From the NCBI RefSeq assembly GCF_019209865.1, contig NZ_JAHUTT010000026.1, forward strand, positions 1 through 51,218: 51,218 bases of DNA. The letters are read 5' to 3'. A model generated the notes under the pieces. That model was not told where the DNA came from. It was given only the letters and a program-made list of their open reading frames with translations, and made no database searches. Positions 36,274 through 45,519 of this stretch are shown here, piece after piece (position 1 is the first letter of the stretch; each line of letters opens with the position of its first letter). The stretch comes from Shewanella sp. NIFS-20-20 (GTDB lineage Bacteria; Pseudomonadota; Gammaproteobacteria; Enterobacterales; Shewanellaceae). Both the position numbers and the translations under genes were made by a program.

Positions 36274-37431
36274 TTACAAGGCCAAGGTTAAAATGTCACG
36301 ACTCTTGCTGATATCAATATCTTCATGCTCACCTAAGGCAACCATGCCGTGTTGCTGCAACTGGCTCAGCACTTTTTCAATATCATCAACACCTAAGTCA
36401 TAATCAGATAAGCGGGTCGGTAATCCCATGGCCTCAAAATACTCACGAGTATTGACAATCGCTTGGCTGATCTTTTGCTGTTCACTCCCCTGGTGGATGT
36501 TCCATACCCGTTCGGCATATTGCAGTAACTTGGCCCGCTTAGCGGCTTGAGTGACAGTCAATAAGGATGGCAGCACAATCGCCAAGGTGCGAGCATGATC
36601 TATGTTATATAAGGCGGTCAGTTCGTGCCCTATCATATGGGATGCCCAATCATGGGGGACACCCGAGGCTAAGGTGCCATTGAGTGCCGTGGTGGCTACC
36701 CACATCAAATTAGCTCGAATATCATAATTTTGCGGATCGCTAAGCGCTTGCGGCCCTAACTCAATCAAAATTTGCAGTAAACCTTCAGCAAACTTATCTT
36801 GCACCGCGGCATTGACCGGATAGGTTAAATACTGTTCGGTAATATGAACAAAGGCATCCACTACGCCATTAGCCACTTGGCGTTCAGGCAAGGTGAAGGT
36901 TTTGCTGGGATCTAAAATCGAAAATTGCGGATAAACACACACGCTACGGAAGGGTAATTTGGCCTGTAACGATTGGCGGGTGACCACGGCGGCATTATTC
37001 ATTTCACTGCCGGTGGCCGGTAAGGTCAATACCGCCCCTAATGGCATCGCCTTGTTCACCTTGGCGCCAAAGCTTTGAAGAATTTCCCATGGGTCACCGT
37101 CATATACCGCGGCAGCGGCAACAAACTTAGTGCCATCGATCACCGATCCTCCGCCGACGGCTAGCAAAAAATCAATCTGCTCTTGTTTAACCAAGGTCAC
37201 CGCCTGCATCAGGGTTTCATCACTGGGGTTGGGCTCAATACCGCCAAACTCAAACACCTGTCGTTGACCCAAAGCTTGATGCACTTCATCTAAGGTGCCA
37301 CTACGACGGGCGCTATGACCGCCAAATAAGATCAATACCCTAGCATCAGTGGGCACCAGTTGTTGTAACTGTTGCACTTGACCCTGACCAAAACAAATAC
37401 GGGTAGGATTGTAGTAATCAAAATTGAACAT
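36274..37431 (-). CDS. yqhD: NADPH-dependent aldehyde reductase YqhD
   Basis: 385 residues (E. coli: 387), iron-containing alcohol dehydrogenase family. N-terminal FNFDYYNPTRICFGQGQV; NADPH site FGGHSARRSGTLDEV and LAVGGGSVIDGTKF. Metal ligands lie in VVDAFVHITEQY and in ASHMIGHELTALYNIDHART. It reduces short-chain aldehydes, including lipid-peroxidation products and methylglyoxal. The ATG at 37431 matches the E. coli N-terminus; the open frame extends 18 codons upstream. It is first in an operon with the DJ-1 gene and has a strong promoter with an embedded palindrome. Confidence 0.95.
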   Translation of the reverse strand: MFNFDYYNPTRICFGQGQVQQLQQLVPTDARVLILFGGHSARRSGTLDEVHQALGQRQVFEFGGIEPNPSDETLMQAVTLVKQEQIDFLLAVGGGSVIDGTKFVAAAAVYDGDPWEILQSFGAKVNKAMPLGAVLTLPATGSEMNNAAVVTRQSLQAKLPFRSVCVYPQFSILDPSKTFTLPERQVANGVVDAFVHITEQYLTYPVNAAVQDKFAEGLLQILIELGPQALSDPQNYDIRANLMWVATTALNGTLASGVPHDWASHMIGHELTALYNIDHARTLAIVLPSLLTVTQAAKRAKLLQYAERVWNIHQGSEQQKISQAIVNTREYFEAMGLPTRLSDYDLGVDDIEKVLSQLQQHGMVALGEHEDIDISKSRDILTLAL

Positions 37432-37526
37432 AGCTAACTTTTCCAGTAAGGAGCCACTTGAACAACTCGTGATGTCCTGACTCAACGACGATGCTTATGC
37501 ACCACAACATCGCCAGCATAGGACAA

Positions 37527-37555
37527 ATTAGACCGGTCGTCTAGCTTTGTGTCAA
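37527..37555 (-). promoter_or_regulatory. yqhD promoter with embedded TAGAC-N5-GTCTA operator
   Basis: On the minus strand TTGACA (37550-37555), exactly 17 bp, then TCTAAT (37527-37532). The perfect palindrome TAGACGACCGGTCTA (37529-37543 as read on the minus strand) sits in the spacer and overlaps the -10. This is a repressible layout. The half-site resembles the TetR-family NemR operator as I recall it; no nemR is in the window. The rest of 37556-37848 shows no gene. Confidence 0.7.
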
Positions 37556-37848
37556 CTCAGGGGATAATCCTATGACTCATTAGTAATAATCATAATAAAC
37601 ATAGTGTTAAATTACATTTCAGTGAAACGCCAACCTTAAGATCAGCGCCAATATTGAGTCAGCAGCTTGGCTGTCATCAGAGATGAATTGCTTGCTTCTC
37701 CGCGCGATGCCCTAGTTAAGTGAGTCTCTTGGACTGCAAGCGTTCAAGATAGAAGTGCATCAACCCCTTCTACAGCCCGTGACTCGCAGCGGCAAACGCG
37801 CAGCAACACTCCATAGCATAACCTGCCGAATGAGCCTTGAATCAACGC

Positions 37849-38415
37849 TTAACTGGCTGCCACATAGGCGGCCTTGAGCCATCCGATTAACTCTGCATCA
37901 ATCTCATCGGTCGAACTCACTCGCACCGTGTATTGACACATGCGGCCTACCGGCATAACTTTTAAGCGCACAGAATCCTCAAGTTGTTTCACATTCAAGC
38001 CGATTTCCAATTGGGTGTTGGTGGCCGGACCTATCATGCAAAACTGCTTTTTGCAGCGATAGCTGATGTAGGTTTTTTTGGGAGCACTTTCAAACTCGCC
38101 CAATACTAGCAATTGCTGCAACAAGGCTTGATGAATTGGCAATAGGTGGGCTTTTTTATCAAGGTACAACGAACTTAGAGGATCCGCATCTGGATGCTCA
38201 TCCAAGGCTGCCGAGTTGGCTTGCTTCGCTACATGAACCAAGGTATTGGCATCGCCATGGCCCATATTGAGCTCATTTTTTAACATGGCCACCAACTCGC
38301 CATGTTTACTTAATGGACTTTGTTGCACCAAAGCCACCAATTCAGCGAGTGACTTTTGGGTCCGTTTTTCGATATTAGCAAGTTGAGTCGCTAACGCTTG
38401 GGTAGGATCGGCCAT
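37849..38415 (-). CDS. DUF4287 and DUF5655 domain protein
   Basis: 188 residues. The N-terminal DUF4287 part has SLAELVALVQQSPLSKHGEL and LKNELNMGHGDANTLVHVAK (about 25-70). The C-terminal DUF5655 part has APKKTYISYRCKKQFCMI, then LEIGLNVKQLED. Both are uncharacterised; DUF5655 proteins are often annotated as possible transport or DUF1801-like. The ATG at 38415 has GAGGGG 6 nt upstream. Function unknown. Confidence 0.75.
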   Translation of the reverse strand: MADPTQALATQLANIEKRTQKSLAELVALVQQSPLSKHGELVAMLKNELNMGHGDANTLVHVAKQANSAALDEHPDADPLSSLYLDKKAHLLPIHQALLQQLLVLGEFESAPKKTYISYRCKKQFCMIGPATNTQLEIGLNVKQLEDSVRLKVMPVGRMCQYTVRVSSTDEIDAELIGWLKAAYVAAS

Positions 38416-38714
38416 GAGTGCCCCTCGGATACGTAAAACCACTAAATCGGTAATAGTTGTGATATTAAGTTAACTTTAGCTAACATGCACACTAATTGAC
38501 CAATCTATAACCTTAACTGCGATTGCCGAAACTTTTCTCGCCATGACACCGATGGCTTCTCAGCATTGAGGCTCGGTTGCCTCATCGCTGACATCAGCAG
38601 GTTTGCTACATGCTGAGCATCATTGCTTGAATGCTCAATCATCGCCATCAGAACCCCATACAATAAGGCGATCACATATCCTGCTCAGCAACATCTCATC
38701 GTGCGAGATCACCA

Positions 38715-39014
38715 ACAATCCCAGTTGCCGATCCCGTTCGCGGCCTGTGCGAACTCTACGGATTTGAGCCCTATGATTTAGCCAATAAAGGCAGCTTTAT
38801 CCTCGCGCTGCCACAAACGCAGGCCCAGCAGGCGCTTGATATCCACAAGCAATTTGAGATTTGCCGTGGCGCCGCTCATATCGGTCAGGTTATTGAGCAT
38901 GCGAGCCCTGCAGCGACGAATACCCCATCAGGGAAAGTGATCCTGCGCTCGGCTTGGGGTGCCAGTCGTTATCTGGAGATCCCCCAAGGTGAACGGCTAC
39001 CGAGGATCTACTGA
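38715..39014 (+). pseudogene. hypE: hypE remnant (C-terminal fragment)
   Basis: No start codon. The frame encodes the end of HypE: TIPVADPVRGLCELYGFEP, then YDLANKGSFILALP, and SGKVILRSAWGASRYLEIP, ending GERLPRIY. In functional HypE the C-terminus is PRIC; the terminal Cys carries the thiocyanate used to make the Fe(CN)2CO of NiFe-hydrogenases. Here it is Tyr, a one-base TGC-to-TAC change. About 240 N-terminal residues are missing, and the region 38416-38714 shows no recognisable hyp sequence. The TGA overlaps the hypA ATG (TGATG), preserving the original operon junction. Confidence 0.85.
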
Positions 39015-39358
39015 TGCATGACTACTCCATCGTCTCAGCACTGATTGAACAGTGTCAGCTGCATGTGAGCAATCATCAGGCAAACAGCATTGTCAGAGTG
39101 GCGCTCAAGGTGGGGGTATTCAGCGGGGTTGAGCCTTCGTTGCTGCAAACGGCGTTCGATACCTTCAAACTGGAGGGGATTTGCCGAAACGCTGAGCTGA
39201 AACTCACCATCCAGCCGCTACGGCTGCAATGCCATGACTGCGGCGGCGACGCTGAGCCAACTAGCCGCACGATAGTTGGCCCAGCTTGCGGCAGTTTTAA
39301 TACGTAAGTGGTGGATGGCGCAGATCTCTATTTAATGGCGCTGGAGCTCGTTGACTAA
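39014..39358 (+). pseudogene. hypA: hypA with premature stop and lost zinc ligand
   Basis: HypA is the nickel-insertion metallochaperone for NiFe-hydrogenase. The frame begins [15 protein letters not shown] (family start MHE/MHDxSI), and the first zinc pair CHDC is present. The second normally reads CPxCGS, but here it is GPACGS, so one Cys is Gly. Codon 98 is TAA (39305-39307). After it the same frame continues VVDGADLYLMALELVD to the authentic stop at 39356-39358, giving the normal 114-residue length. No hydrogenase subunit genes are visible. The hairpin around 39381-39427 may be the old terminator. Confidence 0.85.
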
Positions 39359-39613
39359 CTGAATGAACAACCACAATGGTCACTCATCTAGCACCGCCAT
39401 CATGCGGCGCTAGCCGCTAAATGAGTGGCTGCGTTTTCATTGATAACGCTCGGTCGCCACTCGAATTGACCAAACTAATCATCAATTTAGGCCGGCACTG
39501 ATTATTCCCGTTACTTAGCTCGCCAAAACAGCGATAATGCCGCCATTATACTGGATGCTGAATGGCTTGATATCAGCATCTATTCTCTGTTTACTCATTA
39601 GGACTTAGATCCC

Positions 39614-40216
39614 ATGCGTGCCTTTGTATTACGAGCCCGTTCAGCCCCGACCGATAGTCAACAACTGTTAGCGGCTGTCGGCCAAGATGCTCATACTGAA
39701 ATTTTGGCTCACACCCTGATGAATACCATCTTTGTCGCACAATCTCATCGCGATGACGTGATTGTGTATCTCGTGCTTGAAAGCACACAAGATTATTCTC
39801 GTACCATCTGCTTTCAACCTCAGCTTATCCATGATCTTGGCGGCTTTCATGAACAAGCCCTGCTAACCACCATTGCCCAAGCGTTAGATTTATCCCAAGG
39901 GATGGCGAAAGAGCAAGAGCGTCAAGTGAAAAGTGGCGTCAGCGTCAGCACCACCAGTTTTGAAAAGTTGGTCAAAGATCTCGCCCAAGACTATCAGTTA
40001 TACATGATGGATAAAAAAGGCACGTCAATTCGCGAGGTTGAGTTTGCCCATAACCCGTGTTTCTTGCTGACCGATCATATCCCAATGCCGAAAAAAAGCT
40101 TTAATACGTTAAAGCGCCTTGGTGCAGAAAAAATCAGCTTAGGCCCTAAAATGCTATTTGCCTCGCAGTGCGTTGTCCTCATTCATAACGAATTAGATAT
40201 CGCCCAAACGCGTTAA
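39614..40216 (+). CDS. TrmY-like SPOUT methyltransferase (putative tRNA pseudouridine-54 N1 family, UPF0217)
   Basis: 200 residues of the DUF358/TrmY fold. Family segments: HTLMNTIFVAQSHRDDVIVY, then DLGGFHEQALLTTIAQAL and the C-terminal knot region ISLGPKMLFASQCVVLIHNELD. In archaea TrmY makes N1-methylpseudouridine 54 in tRNA. Bacterial tRNAs normally carry ribothymidine there, made by TrmA, so the bacterial substrate is uncertain. The gene is intact and monocistronic with AGGA about 11 nt upstream. Flanked by hyp remnants on one side and a terminator on the other. Homology confident, substrate not. Confidence 0.82.
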   Translation: MRAFVLRARSAPTDSQQLLAAVGQDAHTEILAHTLMNTIFVAQSHRDDVIVYLVLESTQDYSRTICFQPQLIHDLGGFHEQALLTTIAQALDLSQGMAKEQERQVKSGVSVSTTSFEKLVKDLAQDYQLYMMDKKGTSIREVEFAHNPCFLLTDHIPMPKKSFNTLKRLGAEKISLGPKMLFASQCVVLIHNELDIAQTR

Positions 40217-40230
40217 TGACAGCGCGACGG

Positions 40231-40269
40231 TTAAGTGGATGGCGATAATAACACTCGCCATCCACTTAA
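40231..40269. terminator. Bidirectional terminator hairpin
   Basis: A perfect 15-bp stem, TTAAGTGGATGGCGA (40231-40245) with 40255-40269, 9-nt loop. It ends the TrmY-like and GDYXXLXY genes and overlaps the latter's stop codon. Confidence 0.75.
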
Positions 40270-40805
40270 TGGGATGGCGTTGCCTCGGTTGACAGCGCTA
40301 AATTTGTGTACGCTTGATCGTGCAAACTCACTAAGAGTAATTCTCCGTCATCGTCGACTTTAAAGTAGCCATAACGGGCGGTGGCAAATGTCGAACCTTG
40401 GCCCTCTTCAAAAAAGAAGGCATTTGTAGCCAACATAACTTGGCCATTTCGCCAGCGATATTTCATCAACAATTGGCCGGGTTCAACGCCTTCTCCAGCG
40501 TAAACACCGACAAGATGTCCTTGGTGATTGTCATCAAGCGCGATGACCGCTAAGCCATCGTGTATGGCTGGCTCACGCTCCTCTTCCTCCTCCGTCACCT
40601 GGCTGATTAATGCCGCCTTAATCTCTTGACTCAGTGCAAAACGCAGCGCCATATAATCGCCCTGCATAATCGAGCGCGGATCGATTGGCGCTAAAGGAAG
40701 ATACACCCCATGCCCATGTGCCAGATGCTGTTCTTTTTGATAGATAGACCAGTTTACAGCTATCAATAGAGCCACTAAGGTGAAGATAACGACGCCTTTA
40801 TTCAT
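40266..40805 (-). CDS. GDYXXLXY domain protein
   Basis: 179 residues with an N-terminal membrane anchor (about 5-19). The family motif GDYMALRF follows (about 49-56), then a long acidic run (EEEEERE) near 72. PF14345 proteins usually accompany DUF2157 and DUF4401 membrane proteins and have no assigned function. It overlaps the DUF4401 stop by 8 bp and is last in the operon. Confidence 0.88.
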   Translation of the reverse strand: MNKGVVIFTLVALLIAVNWSIYQKEQHLAHGHGVYLPLAPIDPRSIMQGDYMALRFALSQEIKAALISQVTEEEEEREPAIHDGLAVIALDDNHQGHLVGVYAGEGVEPGQLLMKYRWRNGQVMLATNAFFFEEGQGSTFATARYGYFKVDDDGELLLVSLHDQAYTNLALSTEATPSH

Positions 40806-41862
40806 GGGAAGCCCCCGGTGATGCCACCAATTTAAGCAAACTCCAGCGCGCTCCTAACAGCACTAACCCCAAGCACAATAAGCTTTGAGATTTCACCATC
40901 AAACTGGTGTCTAACTGATAATAATAATGACTAAGATAAATTAACAAGGCGCTGATACCTAGGCCTATCAACACGCGATTACTGCCATTAAAGCCCAGCA
41001 ATAAAATTAACCATCCAAGACTAATCCCCGGCGCCTTAATCGTGGCGACACACACCAACAAAGTCACCACCAGCGCCCATATTGCCAGTCTATCTCGCCA
41101 GCAAAATTCCAATATTGCCAACACCTTGACTACCGCAACTAGCAACACAATACTGGTCAGCACATCCTCAAACCACGGCCTAGTCAATAACTCAAATGTG
41201 CGATTGTCGGTATAAAGACTAAAGCCGTCTGCATAAAAACCAACGCAAGCGATAACCACTAACCCGAGCAAGAGCCCATACCCTAAAGCATTAATCTCCT
41301 TAATGTATTGAGGATAGGTATATTCGTGTAACCACAACCAAGCAGCAGCGCCTAATAACACGCTCGGCGCCACAAACGGGCAACCCAACAAATCGAGCGC
41401 AACACAGCTACTGATCACCATCAAAAAGGCTGACACCAAGCGATGGATAACATTAGGGAACAGCAGCATCAGCAGCAGTTGCATGCCAGCTACCATTAAC
41501 CAAGCAAAAGCATTTTGAGTGACATCAAAGGCCGCCCAAGCGAGCAAAAATTGACCTGACAAACTAAGAACTAAAGCAGCATGCGACAAAAACTCATTGA
41601 GTTGAGTGCGAAACAAACCAAAAGCCATGATCAGCATCCCAGCGCCGCACAGGGCAGTGTTCAATGGTTCTCTAAAGGCAAAATCAAAGGTCACCCCTAA
41701 AAAGACTAAAAAAAATAAGGAGGCAAGCCAGCCTGAAAACGCTAATAGCCCCTTGATGTACCAAGGCGATGTCAACTCATCAGCTAATTGGCGAGTCTCA
41801 GCATCCACCAATCCGGCGGCGTGTAACTTGCGCCAGACTCGATTAGAAGCAGGGGTCATCAT
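40798..41862 (-). CDS. DUF4401 membrane protein
   Basis: 354 residues with about nine or ten TM helices after a soluble ~38-residue N-terminus (PASNRVWRKLHAAGLVDAET). The ATG at 41862 is chosen because GAGG lies 6 nt upstream and it overlaps the DUF2157 TGA as ATGA; two other Met codons are within 3 codons. No transport or catalytic motif is visible. Middle gene of the DUF2157/DUF4401/GDYXXLXY operon. Confidence 0.85.
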   Translation of the reverse strand: MMTPASNRVWRKLHAAGLVDAETRQLADELTSPWYIKGLLAFSGWLASLFFLVFLGVTFDFAFREPLNTALCGAGMLIMAFGLFRTQLNEFLSHAALVLSLSGQFLLAWAAFDVTQNAFAWLMVAGMQLLLMLLFPNVIHRLVSAFLMVISSCVALDLLGCPFVAPSVLLGAAAWLWLHEYTYPQYIKEINALGYGLLLGLVVIACVGFYADGFSLYTDNRTFELLTRPWFEDVLTSIVLLVAVVKVLAILEFCWRDRLAIWALVVTLLVCVATIKAPGISLGWLILLLGFNGSNRVLIGLGISALLIYLSHYYYQLDTSLMVKSQSLLCLGLVLLGARWSLLKLVASPGASHE

Positions 41863-42827
41863 TGCCATCCTCGTTGAATATTTCTAAGCCATATCGCCGA
41901 GCCCGAACCTAAGCCGATAAGCAGTAATGACAACACCAAGAAACCGCCAATATCGACACTTTCAAATACCAAGCGCGCGACTAAGCTCATCGCTAAGGTA
42001 CTGAAGGATAAAGCCGCCCCAGCCAGCATAAATAAATCACGACGCCGATAGCGGTAGACATACACAGTGACAGCACACCATATGGCCCATAACAGAAATC
42101 CGAGATCATCCGCACGGCTTTGGTTATCAAAACCGAAAATTTTCTCCATCCCTAGCCAAGTGATACACCCCCCCGCGGCCGTGGCGATGATCCTCGCCGA
42201 CCAACGCTCAGTGGATGCCAAGATCGCGCCTGGGCGTAACTCCCAAACGACTAAGGCGGTAATATTCAGACAAAACAAGGCTAACATGATGATATCACTA
42301 ATATTTGGCATCCATCGGGGTCGAAATACCCCAAGGTATAAGCTCAGGGCGAGGTTAACGACTAACAGCCATAACAACCATAAACTTGAAAAACGGCTGA
42401 CAATGACCCAAGGCAACATGAGTGCTGCCCAAGTGGCAAATAACTGCCAAGGGTCGGCACCGGTTTGGTAGGTTTGTCCATAGAAGGCGAGCAAGATCCC
42501 CACCAGCATTGAGGCCACCAGCAACAACAGCTTGGCCAACACTGGCCGCGACACCTGTACATAAGCGACGATGACCATCACCAGCATGATCTCAAGCCCC
42601 GCAAACTTAGAGAAGCGGCTTAACTGGCCCCAATTTGCCGCAATAAAAAATGCGGTGGCGACCAGTAACGAGCAAGCGCCAGACCACAGCAATAAGCGAT
42701 CAAGCAACTTAAGCCAGTCCATTCGACGAGGGACAAGCTCCAAGGTCTGCAACGCCTGCGGCACTTTATCTGGGGCGAGTTCATGGCTCGCAATATAGTC
42801 AACGAGTTGTTTTCGTTTTGAGGTCAT
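41859..42827 (-). CDS. DUF2157 membrane protein
   Basis: 322 residues. A soluble N-terminal helix pair (TSKRKQLVDYIASHELAPDK), then about nine TM helices starting with LWSGACSLLVATAFFIAANW. The F-x-A-A-N-W after TM1 is typical of DUF2157. Often grouped with DUF4401 and GDYXXLXY in proteobacteria. First gene of the operon; the ribosome-binding site is weak. Function unknown. Confidence 0.87.
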   Translation of the reverse strand: MTSKRKQLVDYIASHELAPDKVPQALQTLELVPRRMDWLKLLDRLLLWSGACSLLVATAFFIAANWGQLSRFSKFAGLEIMLVMVIVAYVQVSRPVLAKLLLLVASMLVGILLAFYGQTYQTGADPWQLFATWAALMLPWVIVSRFSSLWLLWLLVVNLALSLYLGVFRPRWMPNISDIIMLALFCLNITALVVWELRPGAILASTERWSARIIATAAGGCITWLGMEKIFGFDNQSRADDLGFLLWAIWCAVTVYVYRYRRRDLFMLAGAALSFSTLAMSLVARLVFESVDIGGFLVLSLLLIGLGSGSAIWLRNIQRGWQ

Positions 42828-43103
42828 AGACTTAAGTTTCCACTACCCGTGTCACCAAGCTGAGGCCGGCAATCGTAGGCACCCATACTAGTGTAAATGG
42901 ATTGTTAATGGCAAATCGTTTGCTATCGTTCATCACAATGAACAATTTTCGGGTGATAGACGCAATCACAGTCTGTTACTCTATCAGCCAACCTCTGAAA
43001 CGAGCCAGAGCCCGTCGATAAATCCCGCGCGTCGTGAGTATCGAGTGCTTGCTAAATTCAGCCTGAGAAAACGTCATCAGCCAAGCTAACACAGAGAAGT
43101 ATC

Positions 43104-44297
43104 ATGACTAACCAAAAACTCCCGACCCTATTAGTCAGTGCCGGACGCCAATCGCGCGTCACCCAAGGAGCCGTTAACCCTGTGATCCAACGGGCTTCTT
43201 CCTTAGTGTTTGATTCTGTCGCCGCCAAAAAAAAGGCGACCGCTCAACGCGCCAACGGCGAATTATTTTATGGCCGACGCGGCACCTTAACTCATTTTGC
43301 ACTACAAGATGCCATGGTGGCTTTAGAAGGCGGTGCAGGTTGCGCCTTGTACCCTTGCGGCGCGGCGGCAGTATCCAATGCTATTTTGTCATTTGTTAAA
43401 GCCGGCGATCACATCTTAATGACAGGCGCCGCCTACGAGCCCACGCAAGATTTTTGTCAGGTTATTTTGCATGACATGAATGTCAGTACCACTTTTTATG
43501 ATCCGCTCATAGGTGCCGATATTGCCACCTTAATTACAGAAAACACCCGGGTAGTGTTTCTCGAGTCGCCCAGTTCAATCACCATGGAAGTGCAAGATAT
43601 TCCTGCCATGGTTAAGGCCATTCGCGCCGTGGATCCAGGTATTATCATCATGATTGATAATACCTGGGCTGCGGGAGTGTTATTTAAGGCGTTAGATCAT
43701 GGTATCGATATTTCGATCCAAGCGGGCACTAAGTACATCGTGGGACATTCTGACGCCATGCTAGGTACTGCCGTTGCTAATGCCCGCTGCTGGGATAGAT
43801 TGCGTGAGCGTTCGTATTTGATGGGGCAAATGGTCGATGCCGATACCGCCTACATCGCCGCACGGGGACTGAGAACCATGGCGGTCAGACTGAAACAACA
43901 TCAGCAAAGTAGTATCAAAGTCGCCAAGTGGTTAAACCAACGTCCCGAAGTTGCTAGGGTAAACCACCCGGAACTGGCCAGTTGCAAAGGTCACGAGTTC
44001 TATAAGCGTGATTTTAGTGGCTGTAATGGCTTGTTCTCATTTGTACTAAAGCAGCGATTATCTCAGGCGCAATTAGCCCATTATCTGGATAATTTTCAGC
44101 ACTTCCGCATGGCGTATTCGTGGGGTGGCTATGAATCATTAATCTTGGCCAATCAGCCCGAGGAGCTCAAGGCCATTCGTCCTGCAGGCGCGGTAGACTT
44201 CGAGGGCACCTTAGTGCGAGTGCATATTGGGCTGGAGGATGTTGACGACTTGATTGCCGATCTTGATGCCGGTTTTGAGCGCATCATGGCGTCGTAA
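43104..44297 (+). CDS. metC: Cystathionine beta-lyase MetC
   Basis: 397 residues (E. coli: 395). PLP enzyme of the Cys/Met metabolism family: [17 protein letters not shown], then [16 protein letters not shown], and the PLP lysine Lys210 in [15 protein letters not shown], matching E. coli K210. It splits cystathionine into homocysteine, pyruvate and ammonia. It has AGAGAAG upstream. I looked for MetJ boxes upstream and saw none. Together with metR and btuB it marks this window as methionine-related. Confidence 0.94.
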   Translation: MTNQKLPTLLVSAGRQSRVTQGAVNPVIQRASSLVFDSVAAKKKATAQRANGELFYGRRGTLTHFALQDAMVALEGGAGCALYPCGAAAVSNAILSFVKAGDHILMTGAAYEPTQDFCQVILHDMNVSTTFYDPLIGADIATLITENTRVVFLESPSSITMEVQDIPAMVKAIRAVDPGIIIMIDNTWAAGVLFKALDHGIDISIQAGTKYIVGHSDAMLGTAVANARCWDRLRERSYLMGQMVDADTAYIAARGLRTMAVRLKQHQQSSIKVAKWLNQRPEVARVNHPELASCKGHEFYKRDFSGCNGLFSFVLKQRLSQAQLAHYLDNFQHFRMAYSWGGYESLILANQPEELKAIRPAGAVDFEGTLVRVHIGLEDVDDLIADLDAGFERIMAS

Positions 44298-44326
44298 GCT
44301 TGCGAGCGCAGCACTTAAACCACAGC

Positions 44327-44366
44327 ATATCAGTCTAGGTGGCAGCGTCAAGACTGATATTCTTTG
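44327..44366 (+). terminator. Terminator of metC
   Basis: ATATCAGTCT (44327-44336) pairs with AGACTGATAT (44351-44360), 14-nt loop, followed by TCTTTG. Moderate. Confidence 0.6.
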
Positions 44367-44654
44367 CTGTCGACTCTTGGCTTAACCCGCCATTCACTGA
44401 TGCGATTATCAGCTATTTTCTCCGCCTCGCCTAAACGCTCGTTATTTCACCAACCGTTATTATCACTCCCTAAACAACCGCTTAAATAAACCAATCGCAT
44501 GTTTTAAACAATTGCTCGTTTTAGCGGCCCAAAATCAGTACGCCAGTACCAGTAAATCCGCTTGCGCCAGTAGATCTTGCCCACTAGGTTTAGATGTCAG
44601 CATCGACTGCTGAGCATTGCCTAAAACGATAATAATGATCATAGGGAGATCCTC
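44367..44654. other. Intergenic region between metC and the hydrolase
   Basis: No plus-strand gene is seen. On the minus strand a 35-codon frame (44535-44642, MIIIIVLGNAQQSML ...) has GAGG 7-8 nt before its ATG; that GAGG is the complement of the region just inside the hydrolase start. It may be a chance frame or a degraded fragment. Confidence 0.35.
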
Positions 44655-45509
44655 ATGAAACTCAACCAGCTTATGCTGTTGGGTCTGTTTGCTGTCAGCC
44701 CCTTCGTCCAGAGCACCACCGGCATTGCCTTTATCCATGGCACAGGTCATCAAACCAACGCCGCCGCAGACTATTGGAGTCATGACTTTATCGACTCGGT
44801 ACGCCAAGGTATAGCGCAACCCGATAAATTTTCTGTGATTAACTGCGACTTCGATCAATACATGTGGGAAAACGCGGCCGCCGGTTGTTTGGCGAGTCAA
44901 TTGACCGATTTTATTCAACAGCAAGACATCGATGAGTTAATCATGATCACCCACTCCAACGGAGGCAATGTTGTCCGTTGGTTATTATCAAACCCAACTT
45001 GGGATAGCCGCTATCCTGCCATCATTAACACCACCGCCAGCGTCATTGCCATTGCCCCCTCCAGTGCGGGCACCCCGCTGGCGGATGCAGTCAATGAAGG
45101 CAATGTGTTTGAAACAACCCTTGGTTGGATATTGGGTTACGGCAGTAACGCGGTAAAACAGCAACAAGTAGGCTGGATGAGTTATTACAATGCCCATTGG
45201 CTGTATGGCACCGCTGGCAGGCCCAGTCTTGGCAAACCTTTTGAGGTCATCGTTGGCTCTGATGTCGATTCTGCCTTCTGGGATAGCGACAGTTACTGCG
45301 CCGGATATCAGTATCAGGTGGCACTAGAAACGACCCAGAACTGGCTCGATAATTGTTCTGATGGCTTTTTAGAGTGCAGCTCGCAAGCGGCCGCCGGCAA
45401 TGTCTGGTTTACCGATAAGCAACTGACTCGTGGCCAAGAACCCTTGAGCCACCAGCAAAGTCGCCGCGCCTGTTTTAACCTAGATAGACTGATCCGCAAT
45501 CATATTTAA
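44655..45509 (+). CDS. Secreted alpha/beta hydrolase (lipase-like)
   Basis: 284 residues with a signal peptide (1-20). Oxyanion segment IAFIHGTGHQ at 24-33. The nucleophile elbow reads T-H-S-N-G (Ser101), lacking the first Gly of GxSxG. Candidate acids are in VGSDVDSAFWDSD and the His in EPLSHQQS. Several Cys suggest disulfides. The start has AGGGAGA. It lies 10 bp before a DUF4785 lipoprotein, with which it forms an operon. Substrate unknown; a lipase- or esterase-like activity is inferred. Confidence 0.75.
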   Translation: MKLNQLMLLGLFAVSPFVQSTTGIAFIHGTGHQTNAAADYWSHDFIDSVRQGIAQPDKFSVINCDFDQYMWENAAAGCLASQLTDFIQQQDIDELIMITHSNGGNVVRWLLSNPTWDSRYPAIINTTASVIAIAPSSAGTPLADAVNEGNVFETTLGWILGYGSNAVKQQQVGWMSYYNAHWLYGTAGRPSLGKPFEVIVGSDVDSAFWDSDSYCAGYQYQVALETTQNWLDNCSDGFLECSSQAAAGNVWFTDKQLTRGQEPLSHQQSRRACFNLDRLIRNHI

Positions 45510-45519
45510 GGAGCCTCTC

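Noticed and set aside
42828..43103. MetJ boxes upstream of metC
   Set aside because: I searched the gap for AGACGTCT-like tandem octamers and found none convincing.
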